Below are positions 6,366 through 12,334 of a stretch of DNA of 12,334 nt, piece after piece; within the stretch, counting starts at the first letter, position 1; every line of letters begins with the position of its first letter. The position numbers and the translations under genes were made by a program. The notes beneath the pieces are model-generated. The model did no database searches. It worked only from the letters and a program-made list of their open reading frames with translations, and was not told the DNA's origin. The stretch comes from JAFGJQ01 sp964586145 (GTDB lineage: Bacteria > Planctomycetota > Phycisphaerae > UBA1845): positions 1 to 12,334 of the forward strand of contig CAZPHH010000117.1 of assembly GCA_964586145.1 (NCBI GenBank), read 5' to 3'.

Positions 6366-7391
6366 ATGAAACGGCAATCAGTTCTGGCCCGGCCATTGGG
6401 CCTGGCAGCGGTTCTTACAGGCATCGTAATGTTGGCGGGCTGTGGCCTGCTTTCGAGTGGCGGCGGCGGCAGCACCGACAGGCAGCCGCCGGAACTCGTG
6501 GTGTGGGGCGATCCGGCCGGCAATGACCAGCATCCCCTGATCCGCGATGCGAACAATCTCCCGGACCGCGGGGTGTTTGTCGGTTCGGATGGCCGGGTCG
6601 TGTTCTCTGCGGGCGGCGTCTGTGACACCTGCACGGTGCAGCGGGCCATCATTTCACTGGCGGGTACGCCGGTTGCGGCCATCCGTTTCGGTCCGGACCG
6701 CGGCGGGGCGAATGTCCGGCGGCCGTACCTGGTTTCCGCCGACTCGGACGCCTACATGATCCAGTTGGTGAGCGTGGGCGAGGCTGTCTCGTTTCAGAAG
6801 ACCGACGAGCCGTTCGAGGAGTTGGCGGCCACCTTGGTTATCTGGGGTGACCCGGCGGGCACCGCGCAAAGCGATGCCGTTCGCGACGTCACGGACAGCC
6901 CGCAACGGTTCGTTTTTGTCGGGACCGACGGGTTCGTGCAGTTTGACAACGGAACGATCTGCGGCACGTGTGAGGTGGACGGCCCCACCATTGCGTACGG
7001 CAATCTGGACATGAACATCCGCTTCGGCCCCGGTCCCGCCGGCGGCGAGGGGCGTAAGCCGTTCCTCGTGTCGACGGATGGGTTCTACGTACGACTGGTC
7101 GAAGGGTCCGGTGGTGTCATGACCATCGAGAAGACCGATACCCCGTTTGAGGATCCCGACGACCCCTCGGACGACCTCGCCGAGGAGGACGGCACGGTGG
7201 CAAACGCGGCCCCCGGTGACTACCCGGACGACGACCTGGCCGAAGTGGACGGGACGGTCGCGAATCCGGCCGGCGAATCGTCGAGCGGCGGCGGCCTCCT
7301 GGGCTCGTGTGCCCCGGGCCTGTTGATGTGGGCGCCACTGACGGCCCTGGGCATCGGCCTGATGTACGTCGGCCGCCGACGGCGGATGTAG
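6366..7391 (+). CDS. Lipoprotein with two tandem CxxC domains and a C-terminal membrane tail
   Basis: I do not recognise this 341-residue protein. A lipoprotein signal ends in the lipobox 'MLAGC' (Cys26 would be acylated), so it should be anchored in a membrane on the outer face. Two tandem copies of one domain follow, at about residues 42-152 and 154-263, both opening with '(V/I)WGDPAG' (Trp47, Trp160). Each carries a CxxC (Cys86/89 and Cys199/202, period 113), an 'IRFGP' strand, 'P(Y/F)LVS' and a closing 'TD(E/T)PFE'. An acidic stretch with a 20-residue repeat 'DDLAE(E/V)DGTVAN' (Leu271, Leu291) leads to a Gly/Ser linker. A tail at 311-341 has Cys315, a hydrophobic segment and the basic end 'RRRRM'. 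The start is supported by AAGGAG 7 bases before ATG. The duplicated domain looks beta-rich; CxxC could form a disulfide or bind metal. A redox or sensory role would be speculation. Confidence 0.82.
   Translation: MKRQSVLARPLGLAAVLTGIVMLAGCGLLSSGGGGSTDRQPPELVVWGDPAGNDQHPLIRDANNLPDRGVFVGSDGRVVFSAGGVCDTCTVQRAIISLAGTPVAAIRFGPDRGGANVRRPYLVSADSDAYMIQLVSVGEAVSFQKTDEPFEELAATLVIWGDPAGTAQSDAVRDVTDSPQRFVFVGTDGFVQFDNGTICGTCEVDGPTIAYGNLDMNIRFGPGPAGGEGRKPFLVSTDGFYVRLVEGSGGVMTIEKTDTPFEDPDDPSDDLAEEDGTVANAAPGDYPDDDLAEVDGTVANPAGESSSGGGLLGSCAPGLLMWAPLTALGIGLMYVGRRRRM
7170..7286 (+). repeat. Imperfect 60-bp tandem repeat inside the lipoprotein gene
   Basis: Two in-frame units encode 'DDLAEEDGTVAN' and 'DDLAEVDGTVAN' with a 20-residue (60-base) period. 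Synonymous differences (CTC/CTG, GAG/GAA, GTG/GTC) indicate an old duplication kept under protein-level selection, not a fresh one. The repeat forms an acidic spacer between the folded domains and the membrane tail. Confidence 0.75.
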
Positions 7392-7460
7392 GGGCATCCG
7401 GGCGAAGATACCAACCTGGAAAGACCCAGCGAAGCAGCCCCTCTGGTATGGACCAAACGT

Positions 7461-7493
7461 ACGCCCAGCCCGATCCGCATTCGGGCTGGGCGT
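7461..7493 (+). terminator. Strong hairpin, probable terminator of the lipoprotein gene
   Basis: A perfect 13-bp inverted repeat, ACGCCCAGCCCGA / TCGGGCTGGGCGT, flanks a 7-base loop (TCCGCAT), 69 bases after the lipoprotein stop codon. The stem is very GC-rich. No T-run follows, so it is not a textbook intrinsic terminator; it could also act as an RNA 3'-end stabiliser. Confidence 0.55.
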
Positions 7494-7661
7494 GTCGCTA
7501 TGCACCCTTGCTTCGTAACCGCCTCTCGCCCGTCATGAGCCACCCGTGGCACATGAGGGCCACTCGCTGCCGATGCCAACCCGGCTTTTCGGACTCGGCG
7601 CCGGACGGACTGGCGGAACCCGTCGCAGACCTGATAGGCCCCATCGCCTTACCCAACTGGG

Positions 7662-7691
7662 TTGAATGCGACGAAGCGAAAACGGTAGAAT
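7662..7691 (+). promoter_or_regulatory. Candidate sigma70-type promoter for the amidase gene
   Basis: TTGAAT (7662-7667) and TAGAAT (7686-7691) are spaced by 18 bases and lie in a slightly AT-richer patch. It is the best promoter-like pair in the window. Transcription would start near 7698, leaving a leader of about 125 bases. A 5-bp-arm dyad overlaps the first base of the -35 box. Confidence 0.45.
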
Positions 7692-7824
7692 CCGGTAGAT
7701 CGGCGGGGCGAACGGCTCAGTCGGGCCGTCCGTCCGTGCATGCTGACAGCCCCCCTGGAAGCACCACCCGGCGCTGGGATTCAGGCTGCTCTGTGGACCC
7801 CTTTTGGAAGGCAAGACGACCATC

Positions 7825-10629
7825 ATGTCATACAACAAACTGCTTGGACGCTGCGGGATCTGTCTGGCGGTGATGACCGCCTGGACCGTGCCGTGCCTCG
7901 GGGCCCGCGACATTGAACCACTGGTTCGGGAGTCGCTGCAGCAGGCGATCCAGGCTCCAGACGACGAGGGCCGCGTTGTGCTTCCGCCCGGGGCTGTGCT
8001 GGACCGGACGGAGTGGGACGACGGCCTGGCCCGAATCGACCTGACTCTCCCTGCGGAGTTGGCGGGTTGGATGGTCGAGCCTGCGGAGGTGGAGCGACTC
8101 CAGGAGCTTCTGAGCGCCGGCTTGTGGGAAGACCCGGCGTTCCGCGGGCTGCTGGTTCGGGTGCGGATCGGGCCGGACGGGGAGCATCTGCCGCTCGACG
8201 CGTACCTCCCGGATACGCCCGCCCCGACGTCCGGGGCCGAGCCACTGGATATCGCCCCGGCGCTGCGGGCCGGCGAGCCGGGGATGCGCTCGCCCGACCT
8301 GGGCCAGCAGCCGACCGGTGCGCTGAGCGGAGTCACCGTCTTTGCGGCGGCCGGACACGGCTGGACGGCCGGCACGTCCAGTTGGTTCCTGCAGCGTCCT
8401 TTGCTGCTGAACATGATCGAGGACTACGGCAATCTGGAGCAGCTAAACTATTTTGTACAATACCTTTACAACGCAGGCGCCACGGTCGTGCCGTCTCGGC
8501 CCGTCGGATACCAGAACATTGAAGTGGTAATTGACAACGACGATCCCGAGGTGACGTTCACCGGCACGTGGACCAATAGCACGGGCAGCCCCTACTACCA
8601 GGGCCAGCGGACGATCAGCGGTGTCCACTATCGGTTTGCCTCGGCCGCCACGACGGAGTCGGCCACGGCGCGGTACACGCCGAACCTGCCGGTGGCGGAC
8701 TACTACCCCGTTTACACGTGGGTGCTCAGCAGCACGAATCGCACAACGCAGAAGTACCGGATCGTCCACGCCGGCGGAACCACGGAGATGGTCGTGGACC
8801 ACCGGCTGGTCGGCAAAGGCTGGGTCTGGCTGGGCAACTACTACTTCCTGGCCGGCACCGGCGGGTATGTCGAGATCAGCAACGAGTCGGCGGCGGGTGG
8901 CAGCGTGATCGCAGACGCCATCCGCTTCGGCAACGGAATCGGTGACGTGGTGGGCGCCGGCCCCGGCACCATCAGCGGGTATCCGCGCGACGAGGAGGCG
9001 CAGCGATACTGGGCGGAGAGCGAGACGGGCATCAACGCGGTGGGGATGGACCCGGGCATCTACGACTGCTGCTCGACGGACCAGTCCGACAACATCGGGG
9101 CCTTCGCCCGCTGGGCACGCGAAATGAACGAGACCGCCACGAACAACGACCGGTGGCGGCGGGTGTACCTGGAGTTCCACTCGAACGCCTCGAGCGGCTC
9201 GGCCAAAGGCACGGTAGCCCTGATCACCACTACCGGCGCCACGACCAACCAGGCGCTATTCGCCGACATCATGGGCGGGGAGATCCAACTCGACATGCAG
9301 ATCCTGGATGGCCTCGTGCCCTTTGAATACCTCTGGGGCTCGCGGAGCAATACGTACACCTCTGCCTACGGGGCGATCAGCACCGGCAACAACGGAAACG
9401 AGTTTGACGCGACGATCCTGGAGGTGGCGTTCCACGACAACGTGGAGGATGCGGCCCTGCTGCTGGACCCGAAGGTGCGGGACGCGGTGGCCCGCTCGTC
9501 GGTGCATGGCATCATCAAGTTCCTGAATGCGTTGTCGGGCAGCACGGTGCCGCTCGCCTTCGCCCCGGTGGCCCCGGAGCGGGTGCAGGCCGTGCATAAC
9601 GGATCGGGCGGCATCGTGGTGTCCTGGATCGCCCCGCCGGCCGGCGAGGCGTTCGGCAACGCGCCGACCGGCTACCGCATCTACCGCTCGACCAACGGCT
9701 ACGGGTTTGACGGCGGACTGGACGTGGGCAACGTCCTGACGGCCACCGTCTCGGACATTCCCGCGGGCACCGCCACGTGGCTGCGCGTGGCGGCGTACAA
9801 CGCGGGCGGCGAGTCGATGCCCTCGGAGACGCTGGCCGTCCGGCGCAGCGCGGACGAGTCGGCGACGTTCCTCATCGTCAACGGCTTTGACCGGATCGGC
9901 CGGACCCAGAATCCGTCGCAGACGCTTTCCGGCGTGGGGACGCAGCGGCGCCCGATGATCCAGCACGTGAACACGCGCGACTACTCCGTGCAATTGGGGG
10001 GAGCGCTCGCGGCGGCGGGAGCGACGTTTGACTACGCCTCGAACGAGGCCGTCATCGCCGGGACGGTGTCGCTGGGCGACTACCGGGCGGTGGCGTGGAT
10101 TCTGGGGGAGGAGTCCAGCGCGGATTCCACGTTCGACGCGACGGAGCAGGCGCTGGTGACGGCGTACCTCAACGCGGGCGGGCGCCTGTTCGTCAGTGGA
10201 ACGGAAATCGGCTGGGANNNNNNNNNNNNNNNNNNNNNNNNNNNNNNNNNNNNNNNNNNNNNNNNNNNNNNNNNNNNNNNNNNNNNNNNNNNNNNNNNNN
10301 NNNNNNNNNNNNNNNNNACGGCCGGCATCGCGTACGACGGGTCGTTCAAGGTGGTGAACCTCGGGTTCCCCTTCGAGACCGTCACCTCGGCGGCCACGCG
10401 GGAGGCCCTCATGGATCGGGTGGTGGGCTTCTTCTTCCCCGGACCGTTTGACGCGGACCGCGACGGCGACGTGGACGTGAACGACTACATGAACTTTGCC
10501 TCCTGCCTGCTTGGGCCGGGTGTTCCCCACGCCCCCGGTCACGCCTGCCTGGTGCATGATGCGAACGCCGACCTGGACGTGGACCTCGGGGACTTCGCGG
10601 AGTTCCAGGTGGTGTTTACGGGAGGGTGA
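7825..10629 (+). CDS. Secreted multidomain N-acetylmuramoyl-L-alanine amidase-like protein with golvesin-like, FN3, GATase-like and dockerin domains (gap inside)
   Basis: This 934-residue exported protein has the pattern of amidase_3 zinc enzymes, which cleave the amide between MurNAc and L-alanine in peptidoglycan. The signal peptide ends near residue 27 ('CLGA'). Residues 28-135 are an N-terminal domain vaguely like GerMN. Amidase landmarks are 'AAGHGW' (His178), an acidic candidate ligand at Glu199 or Glu205, 'LEFHSN' (His452) and 'ILEVAFHDNVEDA' with putative catalytic Glu533. A golvesin-like domain (about 233-369, ending 'VIADAIRFG') is inserted between the metal ligands. FN3 (about 583-673), an alpha/beta GATase-like domain (about 680-868) and a dockerin-like pair (876-933) follow. 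The 100-N gap removes about 33 residues from the GATase-like domain. ATG 7825 is chosen because it begins the signal peptide, although GGAAGG lies a long 13 bases upstream. The substrate could be a different polymer. Confidence 0.78.
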   Translation: MSYNKLLGRCGICLAVMTAWTVPCLGARDIEPLVRESLQQAIQAPDDEGRVVLPPGAVLDRTEWDDGLARIDLTLPAELAGWMVEPAEVERLQELLSAGLWEDPAFRGLLVRVRIGPDGEHLPLDAYLPDTPAPTSGAEPLDIAPALRAGEPGMRSPDLGQQPTGALSGVTVFAAAGHGWTAGTSSWFLQRPLLLNMIEDYGNLEQLNYFVQYLYNAGATVVPSRPVGYQNIEVVIDNDDPEVTFTGTWTNSTGSPYYQGQRTISGVHYRFASAATTESATARYTPNLPVADYYPVYTWVLSSTNRTTQKYRIVHAGGTTEMVVDHRLVGKGWVWLGNYYFLAGTGGYVEISNESAAGGSVIADAIRFGNGIGDVVGAGPGTISGYPRDEEAQRYWAESETGINAVGMDPGIYDCCSTDQSDNIGAFARWAREMNETATNNDRWRRVYLEFHSNASSGSAKGTVALITTTGATTNQALFADIMGGEIQLDMQILDGLVPFEYLWGSRSNTYTSAYGAISTGNNGNEFDATILEVAFHDNVEDAALLLDPKVRDAVARSSVHGIIKFLNALSGSTVPLAFAPVAPERVQAVHNGSGGIVVSWIAPPAGEAFGNAPTGYRIYRSTNGYGFDGGLDVGNVLTATVSDIPAGTATWLRVAAYNAGGESMPSETLAVRRSADESATFLIVNGFDRIGRTQNPSQTLSGVGTQRRPMIQHVNTRDYSVQLGGALAAAGATFDYASNEAVIAGTVSLGDYRAVAWILGEESSADSTFDATEQALVTAYLNAGGRLFVSGTEIGWXXXXXXXXXXXXXXXXXXXXXXXXXXXXXXXXXXTAGIAYDGSFKVVNLGFPFETVTSAATREALMDRVVGFFFPGPFDADRDGDVDVNDYMNFASCLLGPGVPHAPGHACLVHDANADLDVDLGDFAEFQVVFTGG
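10218..10317. other. Assembly gap of exactly 100 N
   Basis: One hundred undetermined bases lie inside the amidase-like gene. A round 100 is the usual placeholder for a scaffold join of unknown length. The reading frame happens to continue across it: sequence on both sides translates to matching parts of one GATase-like domain, followed by the dockerin. Confidence 0.98.
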
Positions 10630-10772
10630 AGACCGGCGAAGATAAGGGACGCTGCGGCGGGGCGGCGCCCCGAACGGCGAAACGGTGTTGGCCGGTCGAC
10701 GCGCCCATCCGTCTCTGGCGGAAGGGTCGCGGCTCCCGGATTTGTGATGACCCCAGAAACGGAACCCCGAAC

Positions 10773-11390
10773 ATGTCCAACCGATTGACCGTACCCATCC
10801 CGGAAGACCAGATTCGCGCCCTGAAAGTCGGCGAGTCCGTCACGCTGTCCGGCGTGATCTTCACCGGCCGCGACGCGGCGCATAAGTACATGGTCGAAAA
10901 CTTCGTCAAGGGCCCCTGCCCGGCATCGGAGCAGGCCATGTACGACATACTCAAAAAGGGCCTGGCCGGCTCGGCCATCTATCACTGCGGTCCGGTCGTG
11001 CGGAAGCGCGACGACGGCAAGTACGAATTCGTCGCCGCCGGCCCGACCACCAGCATCCGCGAAGAGCCGTACCAGGCGGACGTCATCGGGCACTTCGGCG
11101 TGCGTGCGGTCATCGGCAAGGGCGGCATGGGCCCCAAGACGCTGGACGGCTGCCGGAAGCACGGGGCCGCGTATCTGCACGCCATCGGCGGGGCAGCCAC
11201 GCTCATCGCCGAAAGCGTGAAGGAAGTGGTCGAGGTGTACAAGCTGGAATTCGGCGTGCCGGAGGCCCTGTGGATGATCCGCGTGGAGGACTTCCCCTGC
11301 GTGGTGACCATGGACGCGCACGGCCACAGCCTACACGACGAAGTCCTGACCGCGAGCCAGACGAAGCTGGAAAAGCTGCTGGCCGGCTGA
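10773..11390 (+). CDS. Class I fumarase / L-tartrate dehydratase beta subunit
   Basis: This 205-residue protein is the C-terminal (beta) half of the iron-sulfur class I hydro-lyases, which hydrate fumarate or dehydrate tartrate. The beta half works with an alpha half that holds the 4Fe-4S cluster. Motifs in order: 'FTGRDAAHKYM' (Gly32-His37), 'YHCGPVV', 'AAGPTTSIR' (about 88-96), 'IGKGGMG' (114-120), 'LHAIGGAA' (135-142), and 'GVPEALWMIRVEDFPCVVTM' followed by Asp181-Gly184. All are complete and length is normal for a separate beta chain. The start is ATG 10773, chosen because family similarity begins a few residues later; only a weak GGAA precedes it. No alpha subunit is in this window: upstream is the amidase, downstream a membrane protein. 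Fumarase and tartrate dehydratase cannot be separated from this subunit alone. Confidence 0.9.
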   Translation: MSNRLTVPIPEDQIRALKVGESVTLSGVIFTGRDAAHKYMVENFVKGPCPASEQAMYDILKKGLAGSAIYHCGPVVRKRDDGKYEFVAAGPTTSIREEPYQADVIGHFGVRAVIGKGGMGPKTLDGCRKHGAAYLHAIGGAATLIAESVKEVVEVYKLEFGVPEALWMIRVEDFPCVVTMDAHGHSLHDEVLTASQTKLEKLLAG

Positions 11391-11465
11391 CGTCACCGGC
11401 CTGCGAAACGGCGTACCAGGGTGGACCCTCCAGGGGGCGGGGAAGGGGCTGCGCGGAGTAAGCAC

Positions 11466-12056
11466 ATGACACGACTCCTTGCCCGCCTGCTGCTGGCGTT
11501 CGCGGTGGTGCTGGCCGCTCCGGTATTCTGCACGGCCCTGGTAATTGTTCTGGTAGAATGTACGTCGTGGCGCATGTTCCCGCTCTGGCTTTTGGTAGCG
11601 GAGTGCGTCACAGGTTTGCTGTTCGTCATTGCATGGATCGCCGTCTGGCGCGGGCAGGTCGTCTGGAACGGCTGGCGCCGATCGCTGACGTATGCGTCCG
11701 TGCTCTGGTCACTCGGCGTCGGCAGCACCCTGGGACTCGGAATGAACGCAATCACGAATGAGGAAGAGGTGGGGATCATCTTCGCCGGGCTCTTCTGGTT
11801 CGTGACGTGGATTCCCAGCACCGCCCTGGTCTGGCGTGAGACCGCCCGGGAGCGGGCGGCACGGCTGAAGACGATCGCCGTCGGCACCGTGAACTGCCCG
11901 AATTGCGGCTACAACATGACCGGCCTGCACGAGGCCCGGTGCCCGGAGTGCGGCACTCGGTACACGCTGAACGAGCTCTTCGCGTCCCTGCAGGAAAGCG
12001 CGGGCGACCTGGAGCCGGAGGCCCCAGACGCCCCGGGCCGACACACGCAGAACTGA
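11466..12056 (+). CDS. Four-helix membrane protein with C-terminal zinc ribbon
   Basis: This 196-residue integral membrane protein has unknown function. Four hydrophobic segments lie at about residues 5-30, 38-61, 72-92 and 102-123. A basic stretch ('RETARERAARLK') leads to a zinc ribbon with Cys144, Cys147, Cys159 and Cys162 in 'CPNCGYNMTGL' and 'RCPECGTRYTL'. This ribbon is attached to many unrelated membrane proteins in planctomycetes, where its role is not established. The last 25 residues are acidic and probably disordered. The start is supported by GGAG 7 bases before ATG. It lies 75 bases after the fumarase beta gene on the same strand with no evident terminator, so the two may share a transcript, although nothing links their functions. 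Confidence 0.82.
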   Translation: MTRLLARLLLAFAVVLAAPVFCTALVIVLVECTSWRMFPLWLLVAECVTGLLFVIAWIAVWRGQVVWNGWRRSLTYASVLWSLGVGSTLGLGMNAITNEEEVGIIFAGLFWFVTWIPSTALVWRETARERAARLKTIAVGTVNCPNCGYNMTGLHEARCPECGTRYTLNELFASLQESAGDLEPEAPDAPGRHTQN

Positions 12057-12334
12057 CGGCCTCCCGCGAACACCACCGCGCACCCGGCCCTTACCGTTCG
12101 GCGCGGGCAATCGCAGACTTCAGGGAAGGTGCCGGCCTGTCCCGGCGACGACGACTGTTCGAGACGCGGGTGGCGGGGCGGCGGCACAATGAAACCACGT
12201 CGGTCGATGGGCAAAGAGCGGGGACGTTGGCTGCGTTTCGGGTGGCGGACGTGGAGCACTCCGGCGCACGGGGGACGGCGAAGCGAACCCGGGCGGGTCA
12301 TTCGTGGTCCCGATGCGGCGGTGTAGTGTTCGGT
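12057..12334. other. Right-end region without a supported gene
   Basis: These 278 bases contain a 45-codon plus-strand frame (ATG at 12189 to TAG at 12326) that is very arginine/glycine-rich, lacks a Shine-Dalgarno and resembles chance coding in GC-rich DNA. A small hairpin, GCCGG-CCTGTC-CCGGC at 12131-12146, is too weak to call a terminator. The region may be the upstream part of a gene beyond the window. Confidence 0.5.

Larger units (their letters stand above)
7392..7824. other. Intergenic region before the amidase gene
   Basis: This 433-base stretch holds a strong hairpin (7461-7493) behind the lipoprotein gene and a plausible promoter (7662-7691) for the amidase gene, implying a 5' leader of about 125 bases. 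A short dyad, ACCCA-AC-TGGGT at 7651-7662, abuts the -35 box and could be an operator, though it is only 5 bp per arm. Open frames here on both strands look like noise. I see no recognisable riboswitch. Confidence 0.55.

Noticed and set aside
7533..8414. A minus-strand open frame of 293 codons covering the intergenic region and the amidase N-terminus
   Set aside because: It is Ser/Arg/Pro-rich with no recognisable domain, overlaps the signal peptide region of a real gene, and lacks a ribosome binding site.
9256..10557. A minus-strand open frame of 433 codons across the N gap
   Set aside because: It lies opposite the amidase-like gene, which has clear domains. The gap itself keeps the frame open artificially.
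10659..10671. GGGGC-GGC-GCCCC hairpin after the amidase gene as a terminator
   Set aside because: The stem is only 5 bp with no T-run, and such palindromes are frequent in DNA of this composition.
11393..11887. A minus-strand open frame of 164 codons opposite the zinc-ribbon membrane protein
   Set aside because: The plus strand has clear membrane helices, a zinc ribbon and a good ribosome binding site; the opposite frame is low-complexity.
1..12334. CRISPR array, tRNA or rRNA gene, or insertion sequence
   Set aside because: I saw no regularly spaced direct repeats, no cloverleaf or rRNA-like sequence, and no transposase-like protein.

Overview
The window is GC-rich DNA from a planctomycete-type bacterium, most likely a Phycisphaerae-like lineage in a metagenome assembly. 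This rests on three hallmarks. Two secreted proteins end in dockerin-like calcium loops of the 'GDLDGDGDVDL' style. A membrane protein ends in the 'CPxCGYN...RCPECGT' zinc ribbon common in that phylum. The intergenic DNA carries short hairpin repeats that I recognise from planctomycete genomes. A run of exactly 100 N at 10218-10317 marks a scaffold join.

Left part (1-1743). Bases 1-607 hold two short hairpins and only one doubtful small ORF. On the minus strand follow a PIN-domain (VapC-like) toxin and, overlapping its end by 8 bases, a small antitoxin-like protein. A hairpin-bearing repeat lies directly upstream and runs into the toxin's start codon. Before it, also on the minus strand, is a 100-residue protein resembling the Ig-fold DUF4469 domain.

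Centre (1744-6152). A class II fumarase (fumC) is followed 81 bases later by a secreted GH5-like glycoside hydrolase with a discoidin-type carbohydrate-binding domain and a dockerin tail. That gene converges, with a 19-base gap, on a CPBP-family membrane protease.

Right part (6366-12334). First comes a lipoprotein made of two tandem copies of an unrecognised domain of about 110 residues, each with a CxxC motif, ending in a membrane-spanning tail with an RRRR cluster. It is followed by a strong 13-bp hairpin. A 433-base gap with a plausible promoter leads to a 934-residue secreted amidase-like protein (amidase_3 fold split by a golvesin-like domain, then FN3, a GATase-like domain and a dockerin) that is interrupted by the N gap. 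Next are a class I fumarase/tartrate dehydratase beta subunit without its alpha partner, and the zinc-ribbon membrane protein. The last 278 bases hold no supported gene.

The content is mostly cell-envelope and extracellular enzymes mixed with TCA-cycle genes. No single operon ties it together. The best candidate for something undescribed is the duplicated CxxC lipoprotein. The most unusual structural observation is the repeat that supplies the toxin's start codon.
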